Of a DNA stretch of 33,759 nt, positions 16,492-24,527 are shown in pieces. Source of the DNA: an uncultured Gimesia sp. (GTDB lineage: Bacteria; Planctomycetota; Planctomycetia; Planctomycetales; Planctomycetaceae); contig NZ_CALEMX010000328.1 of the NCBI RefSeq assembly GCF_937910335.1, positions 1 through 33,759 of the forward strand. Reading direction: 5' to 3'. The notes under the pieces are model-generated. The model ran no database searches. It worked only from the letters and a program-made list of their open reading frames with translations, and was not told the DNA's origin. Within the stretch, counting starts at the first letter, position 1; every line of letters starts with the position of its first letter. The position numbers were made by a program, and so were the translations under genes.

Positions 16492-17919
16492 CTACATGGA
16501 TAAACGATCCAGAATATTTTTCGTCATCTGTTGCACAATCGGATCTTTACCTCGCAAGCCATGCGCCCAGTCTGTGCTGCCAACAGTGAAGACCGTGCCT
16601 CCGTTGGTATACATTCCCAGAATCGCCGCGCCCACGCGATCTTTATCAAAACGGTCATACCACTGGCTATCACCGGGAGCCCATTTCGCGGGACAGGATG
16701 CCAAAATCTGAAACGTACGTGGCGTACCATCCTTATAAGTCGGGACAGGCATCCCCGCTTTCATCTCAAACTGACAGCCATCACACTCATAACCCACGAT
16801 GGTATCTTTCCCGCCGAACTCATCCCCCTGCTTGATACCCGTCTTTTCAAACACCCAATGTGTAGGACGGTGAACTTGATAAGCGCCTGAGCCATCCATG
16901 AACTGCCCATGACTTTTATGATAACCACCATACAGAAACCCCACACCCGTCAGCTGATTCTCAGGGCGTTTGACAAGATGGTGACTCCAGAGTGTAGATA
17001 ACAGACTCTGATCTCCTTCTGTGAAAACGGGATCCTGATTGTACGACTGCTTCCAACACGTCAACGCACGGCCGGAATCTTCACTGCGCACCTGCCAGCA
17101 AACGGAATTCCCACTGAAAAAAGCCACATTGCCTCCCTGCTTAATGTAATTCTCCAGATGATCGCGCATCGGTGCCGACCAGTATTCATCGTGGCCGACA
17201 CTCAACACCAGCTTATAATGTTGCAGCATTTCCGGATGGTGTTCCAGATCGCTGTTGGCAGCGTAATCGAGTTGATATCCATTGCTTTCTGCCCAAACAA
17301 TAAACGGATATTCCCAGTTAGAAAACTGACCGGCCAGCGGTCGATCAAAGGAGACGCGATACCCCTGTAAATTCGCACGACCATGATAGCCGTAAAGGCT
17401 GGAGCCGCCCCAGTTGTTGTATGCGTTATAGGTATTCGTGCTGAGCTGAATCAGAATTTTCGACTGAGTTCCCGGCTGTTTGGGTCGCACGATGAAAAAC
17501 AGATTCGATTCGGCGGTTCTGGAATTGCGCTGAATGAACTTTCCGCCTCGATCGCGGACTGAAAGACGCACATTGTAATAACCGCTCTTCCATGAGTCAG
17601 GCACTTTGAGTTCAAACGCCGCCGGCCACTTGCAACCATGAGATGACGCATTTTCCGGAACGGGGTGAGCGGCACCATTCTTTCGCGTTTCCTTAAAGAC
17701 CGTCTTCTTCTCCGGTCCCAGCCGTGTGATTTCGACCGTATATTGAGGCTCGGAACTGGAAAGGTGAAAGGCAATCGTCTCTCCCGGCTGATAGCTTACC
17801 AGATTGGTATAGCCCTCAATAAAAAGAGAACTGGCATCGTCGTCGACAGCAAACAACGACCCTGTCATCAGACCTGAAACACAAACCGTCAATACCGCCC
17901 GATAGCAGATTTGAATCAT
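16492..17919 (-). CDS. exported N,N-dimethylformamidase beta-subunit-like protein
   Basis: 475 residues from the ATG at 17919, with GAGGA 7 nt upstream. A signal peptide covers about 1-24. An Ig-like N-terminal part (LVSYQPGETIAFHLSSSEPQ) precedes the large domain of the DMF-ase beta-subunit type. That domain has GYRVSFDRPLAGQFSNWEYP, the conserved LVLSVGHDEYWSAPMRDHLE and GGNVAFFSGNSVCWQVR, which resembles a class-I-glutamine-amidotransferase-like Rossmann arrangement. In characterised N,N-dimethylformamidase this subunit carries the iron site, but most bacterial members are uncharacterised and an amidase on another substrate is as likely. No alpha-subunit gene is adjacent. Its C-terminus TKNILDRLSM ends 2 bp from the GNAT stop codon. 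Confidence 0.82.
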   Translation of the reverse strand: MIQICYRAVLTVCVSGLMTGSLFAVDDDASSLFIEGYTNLVSYQPGETIAFHLSSSEPQYTVEITRLGPEKKTVFKETRKNGAAHPVPENASSHGCKWPAAFELKVPDSWKSGYYNVRLSVRDRGGKFIQRNSRTAESNLFFIVRPKQPGTQSKILIQLSTNTYNAYNNWGGSSLYGYHGRANLQGYRVSFDRPLAGQFSNWEYPFIVWAESNGYQLDYAANSDLEHHPEMLQHYKLVLSVGHDEYWSAPMRDHLENYIKQGGNVAFFSGNSVCWQVRSEDSGRALTCWKQSYNQDPVFTEGDQSLLSTLWSHHLVKRPENQLTGVGFLYGGYHKSHGQFMDGSGAYQVHRPTHWVFEKTGIKQGDEFGGKDTIVGYECDGCQFEMKAGMPVPTYKDGTPRTFQILASCPAKWAPGDSQWYDRFDKDRVGAAILGMYTNGGTVFTVGSTDWAHGLRGKDPIVQQMTKNILDRLSM

Positions 17920-18229
17920 CTCGTCTTCCTCAGTTAAAAAAAGCAGGTTTCTATCAATCTCTTATGTTGTACTTTGATCGTACCCATAACAATCCTAAGA
18001 TTCTATCCTGAGACACGAATCAAACCAACACACCGCCTGCCGCACACTGTATCATCCAGCCATACCAAACCATTCCGGAACGATACCGTGAACATGATGT
18101 CAATATTGTTATTGATACTGAGCGATTTGTCATTGTATTTTGAATCGAATCCGACATACTTTTTAATACACAACAAAGTCGAGCCGAGAGCTTCTCATTT
18201 TTCATTCCCGCTTAACATGTTTCAAAACC
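17920..18229. other. divergent intergenic region upstream of the phosphonate operon
   Basis: 310 bp between the minus-strand dimethylformamidase-like gene and the plus-strand phosphonate operon, AT-rich in its second half. Apart from the palindrome at 18100-18115 no clear element is visible. A plus-strand frame through it overlaps the FAD oxidoreductase start in another phase and has no homology. It must contain the operon promoter, but I cannot place a reliable -35/-10 pair. Confidence 0.5.
18100..18115. promoter_or_regulatory. palindrome, possible operator of the phosphonate operon
   Basis: TCAATA-TTGT-TATTGA is a perfect 6+6 inverted repeat, 114 bp upstream of the first operon start codon. 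Its symmetry is typical of a dimeric regulator site, but no regulator gene is adjacent, and AT-rich palindromes occur by chance. Confidence 0.3.
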
Positions 18230-19387
18230 ATGTCTGCACAATCTTATCAGCGCAATTACGATGTCATCGTGATCGGAGGCGGCGTTCTAGGTGCGTTTCA
18301 TGCCTATCATTCCATGCGACGAGGTTTCAAAACACTGTTGATCGAACGGGATCGCTCTCCGCGACAGGCTTCTGTCAGAAATTTTGGGCTGATCATTCCG
18401 AGCGCCATGCCCGCGGGCATCTGGCGCGACCGTGCATTCGCCTCTCGCGAGATTTATTCCGAGTTAAGTGAAACACTGCGAATTCCGCTCCGCCATTCGG
18501 GAACACAATATCTGGCACATACCGAAGAGGAAGCCCGCTTTTTACAACACATGTCACAAACGCAGAATGACGACCATTGCCCGGCAGAATTTTTAAACTC
18601 GAAACAGACCATCAATTTGAATAGCTGCCTGAACCCGGAATTCTGCAAGGGAAGTCTCTACTTTCCGCGCGATCTGCAATTGGACCCCAGAGCGTTTTTT
18701 CGTGCATTTATCAACTGGATTGCCAATACATCCGATTGTGATTACCTGCCGAACACAACTGTTGTCTCTGTCGAGCAAGACAACGATCAGGTACAGATCA
18801 AAACCGCCGATGGCAACTTGTTTCAGGCACGGCACACCTTTGTCTGCTCCGGCGCTGATCTCCAGACCCTGTTTCCAGAAATCTATACCAAAAGTAATCT
18901 GCACTACTGCAAGCTGCAAATGCTGAAATTGTCCAATCCGGAAAATCGCAAGCTGGGAACAAGTATTGCATCCCCCATTGCACTGACACGCTATCCTGCA
19001 TTTCTCCACGCGCAGCGTTCACAGAATATTTCTTTGCCCTTACCAGATCAGAAGATACAAGATCACGGCATCCAAATCTGGATGACTCAAAATACGAATC
19101 ATGAATTCATACTCGGTGATTCTCATTCCTACTCAGACGAACCACCAACCGAGTTTCTGCCCGCAGAAATAGAAACGCAAATTATTAATTATGCGCGAAA
19201 TATGTTTGTGCATCTGGATTTTCAGGTCATTGATCGCTGGTGTGGTATCTATACTGAGGAAAAGTCAGCCGGACTCTTTCAGCATTCCCGCGGCGATCAT
19301 ATTCACCTCATCACTGGAATCGGTGGTAAGGGAATGACGACAGGCCCCGGGCTCGCAAAAGAAAATATCGGACAACTCTCTCTTTAA
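18230..19387 (+). CDS. FAD-dependent oxidoreductase of phosphonate catabolism (TIGR03364/PbfD type)
   Basis: 385 residues, first gene of a six-gene operon. The N-terminal dinucleotide-binding motif VIVIGGGVLGAFHAYHSMRR (13-32) is followed by LLIERD, and the C-terminus has the second FAD contact ITGIGGKGMTTGPGLAKEN. The overall pattern is a DAO-type glycine/sarcosine-oxidase-like amine oxidase. In phosphonate gene clusters this family is recurrent (TIGR03364); characterised members named PbfD oxidise 2-aminoethylphosphonate or its N-methyl form to phosphonoacetaldehyde, to my knowledge. The operon context with phnX, which uses phosphonoacetaldehyde, fits this. The start has no clear ribosome binding site. 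The gene is followed after 14 bp by the transporter gene. Confidence 0.85.
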   Translation: MSAQSYQRNYDVIVIGGGVLGAFHAYHSMRRGFKTLLIERDRSPRQASVRNFGLIIPSAMPAGIWRDRAFASREIYSELSETLRIPLRHSGTQYLAHTEEEARFLQHMSQTQNDDHCPAEFLNSKQTINLNSCLNPEFCKGSLYFPRDLQLDPRAFFRAFINWIANTSDCDYLPNTTVVSVEQDNDQVQIKTADGNLFQARHTFVCSGADLQTLFPEIYTKSNLHYCKLQMLKLSNPENRKLGTSIASPIALTRYPAFLHAQRSQNISLPLPDQKIQDHGIQIWMTQNTNHEFILGDSHSYSDEPPTEFLPAEIETQIINYARNMFVHLDFQVIDRWCGIYTEEKSAGLFQHSRGDHIHLITGIGGKGMTTGPGLAKENIGQLSL

Positions 19388-19401
19388 TAAAGTAAATATC
19401 G

Positions 19402-20736
19402 ATGGCAAAAGACCAAACCAGAAACTGGCAGCGATTGACTCTATTGAGTCTGTTTCTGGGATATGTCGGCTATTATATTTGCCGCTCCAATCTGGCGGTA
19501 GCCACCCCTTTACTGCTCAAAGAGGGATTTACGAAAGTCGAAATGGGTACGGTTGCCTCTGTAGGCGTCATGCTGTATGCCATTGGAAAAATAATCAATG
19601 GATATCTGGGTGACTTCCTCGGTGGAAAACTACTGTTCCTGACGGGCATGATCTGCTCGATTATTTTTACGATTCTGTTTGGACTGGTTTCGGGATTGAC
19701 CCTGTTTGTCATCATCTGGGCATTTAATCGTTTTTTTCAATCAATGGGCTGGGTGGCATTAGTAAAAACGGCCTCTCGCTGGTTTCCCGTAGAGCGGCAC
19801 GCAACAGTGATGGCCATTCTTTCCCTCTCCTTTTTATTCGGCGATGCGTTCGCCCGAATTTATCTCGGTGGATTGATCTCTCTTGGCGAATCCTATTCCA
19901 CTTTCGGCTTTCTGGCAAACTGGCGCACGATATTTTTCGTAGCCGCACTTACTTTGTCTCTGATCGCACTCTTTGTCTACAAAACGTTAAAATCGAGCCC
20001 GAATGAGGTAGGGATACCGGAACCAAGTGCGAATCCCATCAATGTGTTCGGCGAAGAGGGGAATCATGCCGAGAAGATCTCCATTAAAGAGGTCTTGAAA
20101 CCACTCATGGCCAGCCCGTTATTCTGGCTGATTTGTATCATGAATTTCAGCCTGACTCTGGTACGCGAAACATTCAATTTCTGGACGCCCACTTTTCTAA
20201 ATGAAGTGGCGCAAATTAATATCGGCGGTGCAGCAATGGGCAGCATGCTGTTTCCCCTGGTAGGAGGTTGCTCGACCTATTTAGCGGGAATCACATCGGA
20301 CCGCCTGCGGGGCAGACATGGGCGAGTAGTGCTTCCCAGTTTGATTTTACTGGTGATATCTCTGATATTACTCGCCACCATCGATGTTTCCGGCAAACCA
20401 GTTTTAGCACTCACGCTGCTCTCGCTGGTTGCGTTTTTTCTGATGGCCCCTTATTCTTTTCTTTCAGGCGTGATGGCCATCGACTTAGGAGGGAAGCGAG
20501 GTTGTTCCACCGTAGCCGGCCTCGTCGACTCCGCCGGTTATCTAGGGGCAATTCTTTCCGGGCATACTGTCGGATGGATCGCTCAAGAATATGGTTGGAA
20601 AATGGCGTTCGGCGGACTGGCAGGCATTTGCTGTACTGCTATCGTCGCGGGAACCGTCTATTGGCTGATCCAGGAACGGGAAATGAATCTGGCAGCGCTC
20701 ACTGCTGAATCAAAACCGGAGGCCCCCGATGCCTGA
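19402..20736 (+). CDS. MFS transporter of the organophosphate:phosphate antiporter type, probable phosphonate importer
   Basis: 444 residues with about 12 transmembrane segments. The first helix contains GYYICRSNLAVATP with Arg28, and the start of the second half contains SLTLVRETFNFWTPTFLNE with Arg255. These align with the two arginines that hold the phosphate group in GlpT (Arg45 and Arg269). RFFQSMGWVALVKTASRWFP matches the GlpT segment FQGMGWPPCGRTMVHWW. So the family call (GlpT/UhpT, OPA) is firm. The substrate, probably 2-aminoethylphosphonate or a derivative in exchange for phosphate, is inferred from the operon. Its last 8 bases overlap the next gene's start. Confidence 0.88.
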   Translation: MAKDQTRNWQRLTLLSLFLGYVGYYICRSNLAVATPLLLKEGFTKVEMGTVASVGVMLYAIGKIINGYLGDFLGGKLLFLTGMICSIIFTILFGLVSGLTLFVIIWAFNRFFQSMGWVALVKTASRWFPVERHATVMAILSLSFLFGDAFARIYLGGLISLGESYSTFGFLANWRTIFFVAALTLSLIALFVYKTLKSSPNEVGIPEPSANPINVFGEEGNHAEKISIKEVLKPLMASPLFWLICIMNFSLTLVRETFNFWTPTFLNEVAQINIGGAAMGSMLFPLVGGCSTYLAGITSDRLRGRHGRVVLPSLILLVISLILLATIDVSGKPVLALTLLSLVAFFLMAPYSFLSGVMAIDLGGKRGCSTVAGLVDSAGYLGAILSGHTVGWIAQEYGWKMAFGGLAGICCTAIVAGTVYWLIQEREMNLAALTAESKPEAPDA

Positions 20737-21301
20737 ATTTAATCCTGCAAAAATCGTTGAAGAAATCAAACGACTCTTCAACGACAAAGGAAACGCAATG
20801 TACGCCGGCGAACCGGTCACTCAAACCGAACACGCGCTGCAGGCCGCTTATTCCGCCGAGCATGCAGGCGAATCTCCGGAATTGATCGTCGCCGCATTGC
20901 TGCACGACATCGGCCATCTGCTACATAAGCACGATGAAAATTGCGCAACACAGGGCATTGATGATCTACACGAAACCATCGGCGCACAATGGCTGATTCA
21001 ATATTTTCAGCAGGAAGTGACTGAACCCATTCGACTGCACGTAGATGCGAAACGTTATCGCTGTGCCACAGATAAACAATATCATTCCCAATTGTCACCC
21101 GCCTCAGTGCTGAGCCTGCAACTGCAAGGAGGCCCCTTTGACCAGCGGGAAGTGGAATTGTTTGAAAATAACCGCTGGGCTGAGTCTGCCTTGCGTTTAC
21201 GAAGTTGGGATGAAGCTGCCAAAATTCCCGACTATGAAACACCGGAACTCGAATATTTCTTAACTTATGTCCAGAGTGTCCTAAAGCAACAGGCTCTCTA
21301 A
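20729..21301 (+). CDS. PhnZ-like HD-domain diiron oxygenase of phosphonate catabolism
   Basis: 190 residues, starting in the overlap with the transporter gene; GGAGG (20718-20722) lies 6 nt before the ATG, the best ribosome binding site in the operon. It belongs to the HD-domain family tied to phosphonate operons (TIGR03276). PhnZ splits 1-hydroxy-2-aminoethylphosphonate to glycine and phosphate with a mixed-valent diiron centre. From memory of the PhnZ structure (ligands His34, His58, Asp59, His80, His104, Asp161, and Tyr24/Glu27 for substrate), equivalents here are His35, His59, Asp60, His81, His104, Asp161, Tyr25 and Glu28. The active site therefore appears complete. TmpB, acting on trimethylated substrate, is the alternative. 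No PhnY or TmpA hydroxylase gene is adjacent. Confidence 0.87.
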   Translation: MPEFNPAKIVEEIKRLFNDKGNAMYAGEPVTQTEHALQAAYSAEHAGESPELIVAALLHDIGHLLHKHDENCATQGIDDLHETIGAQWLIQYFQQEVTEPIRLHVDAKRYRCATDKQYHSQLSPASVLSLQLQGGPFDQREVELFENNRWAESALRLRSWDEAAKIPDYETPELEYFLTYVQSVLKQQAL

Positions 21302-21322
21302 ACCTACAGAATGAAAGATGCC

Positions 21323-22129
21323 ATGAAGCCGACCAAGATTGAACTCGTTATTTTCGACTGGGCAGGAACCACAATCGACCACGGTTGCTTTGCCCCGATT
21401 TCTGCCTTCATCAAAGCATTTAAAGCCTGTGGCGTCGAACTGACTCCCGCACAGGCGCGCGGTCCGATGGGTCTGCACAAAAGAGATCACATCCGGTGCC
21501 TTTTCCAAATCGAAGAAATCGCCGCACAATGGAAGGCGATTCACCAGAGCCCCTGGTCAGAAAGTGATGTTGAACATATTTATGAAACCTTTACACCTCT
21601 GCAAGTAGATGAAGCACAAAACTATACCGATCTTATTTCCGGAGTGAGTGAAACGGTTTCTCAATTGAAAGAGCGGGGCATCAAAATTGGCGCGACGACC
21701 GGTTATCCGCGAATCGTCCTTGATCCCATCCTGAAAACAGCAGAGGCACAAGGTTATGCCCCTGATTTCACAATGTGTGCAGATGAAGTACCCGCAGGAC
21801 GTCCTGCACCCTGGATGATTTATCGAAATATGGAAGCCCTTAATATTTTTCCGCCCGACTCTGTTCTCAAAGTCGGCGATACCGTCCCCGATATCGAAGC
21901 AGGTATCAACGCCGGAACGTGGACCGTCGGATTGACACAAACCGGCAGCGAAGTCGGCTTAACTGTCGCGGAATTCGATGCGTTGAATAATGATCAACAA
22001 CACAAACTGTTACAGACCGCGGAAACGAAACTGAAAAACGCAGGCGCACACTTTGTCATTCCCACACTGAAGGAACTTCCTGAAATCATTAATCAAATTG
22101 AATCCGGTGAGCACGAAAATGGACGCTGA
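21323..22129 (+). CDS. phnX: phosphonoacetaldehyde hydrolase (phosphonatase)
   Basis: A HAD-superfamily hydrolase of 268 residues that cleaves phosphonoacetaldehyde to acetaldehyde and phosphate in the cytoplasm. Start chosen at the ATG at 21323 rather than 21311. With it the nucleophile is Asp12 (FDWAGTT) and the Schiff-base lysine is Lys53 ([11 protein letters not shown]), the same numbers as in the Bacillus cereus enzyme. The other HAD motifs are present: TTGYPR (threonine motif) and [10 protein letters not shown] (acidic motif). The usual length is about 265-270 residues. The gene overlaps phnW by 11 bp, and the two enzymes act one after the other. Confidence 0.96.
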   Translation: MKPTKIELVIFDWAGTTIDHGCFAPISAFIKAFKACGVELTPAQARGPMGLHKRDHIRCLFQIEEIAAQWKAIHQSPWSESDVEHIYETFTPLQVDEAQNYTDLISGVSETVSQLKERGIKIGATTGYPRIVLDPILKTAEAQGYAPDFTMCADEVPAGRPAPWMIYRNMEALNIFPPDSVLKVGDTVPDIEAGINAGTWTVGLTQTGSEVGLTVAEFDALNNDQQHKLLQTAETKLKNAGAHFVIPTLKELPEIINQIESGEHENGR

Positions 22130-23255
22130 CATTCCCTATTTATTACTGACTCCCGGCCCCTTGACCACAACAGCGAGTGTGCGTGATGCCATGCGCGTCG
22201 ATTATTCGACCTGGGATGTTGACTACAATCAGCGCGTCATCGAAATCCGCAGCCAGCTCGTTCAACTGGCTTCCAGTTCGCCCGGATACACGGCTGTCTT
22301 AATGCAGGGCAGCGGCACCTTTGCCGTCGAAGCCACCATCGGTTCCGTCATTCCCCCTGATGGGAAATTGCTGGTCATTTCCAATGGCGCGTATGGGAAT
22401 CGGATCAGTCAAATCGCCCGTTGTTTGAACATCGCTTTGCAAGAGTTATCGTATTCTGAAACCGAACCTCCCGATCTCGATCAAATTCGTACCACTCTCA
22501 AAAGCGATCCAGCAATCACCCATGTAGCGATGGTACATTGCGAAACAACTACCGGCATGTTGAATCCAGCAGCTGAAGTCGGAAAAATCGTCGCCGAAGC
22601 AGGCAAGGATTATATTCTTGACGCCATGTCATCGTTCGGCGGGATTCCCTTATCGATGGAAACATTTCACGTCGACTATCTGATTTCTTCAGCCAATAAA
22701 TGTATTCAAGGCGTTCCCGGTTTTGGATTTGTCATCGCCAATCTAAAAAAACTGGAACAGACAAAGGGTTTTGCGCGTTCATTGAGTCTCGACCTGTTTG
22801 ATCAATGGAATGAAATGGAACACAAAGGAGGAAAATGGCGTTACACCTCTCCCACACACGTTGTCTGTGCGTTCCTGCAGGCCTTGAATGAACTGCAGGC
22901 GGAAGGAGGCGTCACTCAAAGACACGCGCGCTATCTGGACAACCAATCCACGCTCGTCTCCGCCATGCAGACTCTGGGACTGCGCACGCTCTTACCACGC
23001 GCAATGCAGTCACCCATCATTACCTCTTTTTATTATCCGGACTCCCCTTTGTTTTCGTTCAAACAATTTTATGACGAGTTAAAAAAACGACGTTACGTGA
23101 TCTATCCCGGTAAAATCAGCCAGGCAGATACGTTTCGCATTGGAAATATTGGAAATGTATTTCCCGCTGACATGCAGAATCTGGTAGAACAGATTGGTCA
23201 AGTACTCGACACAATGGACAGTCCTCCTGGTAAGGTTATCAAATCGAACTCATGA
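22119..23255 (+). CDS. phnW: 2-aminoethylphosphonate:pyruvate aminotransferase
   Basis: A PLP-dependent class V aminotransferase, 378 residues from the ATG at 22119 (GGTGA ends 8 nt upstream); an in-frame ATG at 22098 lies deeper in phnX. It converts 2-aminoethylphosphonate and pyruvate to phosphonoacetaldehyde and alanine, feeding PhnX. Motifs: N-terminal [34 protein letters not shown] (phosphate-binding loop), [10 protein letters not shown] (Asp for the pyridine nitrogen), and Lys194 in [15 protein letters not shown]. Lys194 is also the PLP lysine number in the Salmonella enzyme. The length is slightly above the usual 365-370 because of a short C-terminal tail. The stop overlaps the dehydrogenase start as ATGA. 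Confidence 0.96.
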   Translation: MDADIPYLLLTPGPLTTTASVRDAMRVDYSTWDVDYNQRVIEIRSQLVQLASSSPGYTAVLMQGSGTFAVEATIGSVIPPDGKLLVISNGAYGNRISQIARCLNIALQELSYSETEPPDLDQIRTTLKSDPAITHVAMVHCETTTGMLNPAAEVGKIVAEAGKDYILDAMSSFGGIPLSMETFHVDYLISSANKCIQGVPGFGFVIANLKKLEQTKGFARSLSLDLFDQWNEMEHKGGKWRYTSPTHVVCAFLQALNELQAEGGVTQRHARYLDNQSTLVSAMQTLGLRTLLPRAMQSPIITSFYYPDSPLFSFKQFYDELKKRRYVIYPGKISQADTFRIGNIGNVFPADMQNLVEQIGQVLDTMDSPPGKVIKSNS

Positions 23256-24343
23256 ACGATCAATGTCTTTCCATCATTCTAACAGGCGATGAACCCGCAT
23301 TAAAATCTGCAATCGTAGAACGGCCCGAGTTACAGCCGGGCGAAGTTCTAGTGGAAATACTCTGCTGTACGATTTGCGGAAGTGATCTGCATACATTTGA
23401 AGGCACACGCTCTACTCCCTGCCCGACAATTCTCGGTCATGAAATGGTGGGACGTGTCGTCAATTTAGAAGCGAACGCGCCGGTGTTGGATTATCAGGAT
23501 CAACCTGTCAAAATCGGAGATCGCATCACCTGGTCTGTCGCCGTTTCGTGTAAAGATTGCGAATATTGCCGACGCGGGCTAACGCAAAAATGCGCGCGAC
23601 TGTTCAAGTATGGTCATCAGCGTTTGACAGAACAGAATTATTTGAGCGGCGGATTGGCCAGCCACTGCCATTTAGTCAAAGGCACGACCATATTCAAAGT
23701 GCCGGAATCTTTGCCCGATCTCATCGCCAGTCCTGCAAACTGCGCGACGGCAACCGTGATGGCCGCGTTTCGCATTGCCGGAGATGTGCAAAATCGATCC
23801 GTTTTAATTCTAGGTGCGGGCATGCTGGGAGTAACGGCATCTGCCGTGGCACATGCGCAAGGAGCTTCCTCCATTATTGTGACAGACATCGATGACACGC
23901 GCGTCAAACGCAGCCAGAAATTTGGGGCAGACCATGCACTGCTGGTAAAAAAAGAGCAATCTCTTCATACAGAAATTCAACAACTGACAGAGAATCGCGG
24001 AGTTGATTTCGTGTTTGACATGACAGGCGTTCCCGAAGTCATTGAAGATGGCCTGGAGTCGACGGGCATTGGTGGAACGATGATTCTAGTCGGTTCCGTG
24101 TACCCGGCTCGAGCGATTCAATTCTCCGCCGAGACGATGGTCCGCAAACTAATGCGGCTGGAAGGCATTCATAATTATATCGATCTCGATTTAGCCAACG
24201 CACTGAACTTTCTCGACAAATATCAAAGTGCCTATCCCTTTCAACAACTCTGCGAACAAACGTTTGCCCTGGATGACATCTCTGCCGCTTTTACCGAATC
24301 TGCGAAACCGCGTTCCTATCGCGTAGCCGTACTGCCGCGCTAG
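23252..24343 (+). CDS. zinc-dependent alcohol dehydrogenase of phosphonate operons (TIGR03366 type)
   Basis: 363 residues, last gene of the operon, 4-bp ATGA overlap with phnW. Medium-chain dehydrogenase features: catalytic zinc site CTICGSD and GHEMVGRV, structural zinc with four cysteines in [15 protein letters not shown], and nucleotide-binding [20 protein letters not shown], with an acidic VTDIDD after the second strand that favours NAD. This subfamily occurs only beside phosphonate genes, to my knowledge. It may reduce or oxidise an aldehyde or alcohol arising from the pathway (phosphonoacetaldehyde, acetaldehyde or a hydroxyalkylphosphonate); the reaction is not established. Its TAG stop lies at the left edge of the first copy of the 92-bp tandem repeat. 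Confidence 0.9.
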   Translation: MNDQCLSIILTGDEPALKSAIVERPELQPGEVLVEILCCTICGSDLHTFEGTRSTPCPTILGHEMVGRVVNLEANAPVLDYQDQPVKIGDRITWSVAVSCKDCEYCRRGLTQKCARLFKYGHQRLTEQNYLSGGLASHCHLVKGTTIFKVPESLPDLIASPANCATATVMAAFRIAGDVQNRSVLILGAGMLGVTASAVAHAQGASSIIVTDIDDTRVKRSQKFGADHALLVKKEQSLHTEIQQLTENRGVDFVFDMTGVPEVIEDGLESTGIGGTMILVGSVYPARAIQFSAETMVRKLMRLEGIHNYIDLDLANALNFLDKYQSAYPFQQLCEQTFALDDISAAFTESAKPRSYRVAVLPR

Positions 24344-24527
24344 AGCACATCTCAATTAACCATAGCGCCTTTCGTTCCTTGATACTCGGTTCAAATGGCC
24401 TTGGAGACGCTACAGTAAACCTGGACACAGGCTAAAGCACATCCCATTTAACCATAGTGCCTTTCGTTCCTTGATACTCGTCTCAAATGGCCTTGGAGAC
24501 GCTATAGTAAACTTGGACGCAGGCTAG
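24341..24527. repeat. tandem direct duplication of a 92-bp unit
   Basis: Two units (from 24344 and from 24436) differ at about nine of 92 positions. Each contains ACCATAG(C/T)GCCTTTCGTTCC, TTGATACTCG, TCAAATGGCCTTGGAGACGC and AGTAAAC(C/T)TGGAC. A TAG(C/T)G...CGCTA inverted pair is kept in both, with the one change inside it allowing a G-T wobble. The unit edges supply both flanking stop codons: TAG of the dehydrogenase (24341-24343) and, on the minus strand, TAG of the metallopeptidase (24524-24526). It is unrelated to the TTTCGTG repeat family. Confidence 0.9.

Noticed and set aside
17974-18471. 165-codon plus-strand frame before the FAD oxidoreductase
   Set aside because: It overlaps the oxidoreductase start in another phase and its sequence is low in meaning; the oxidoreductase motifs are in the other frame.
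18690-24020. TTTCGTG matches near 18700 and 24005 as further repeat copies
   Set aside because: Single units within well-conserved coding sequence, without the flanking consensus.
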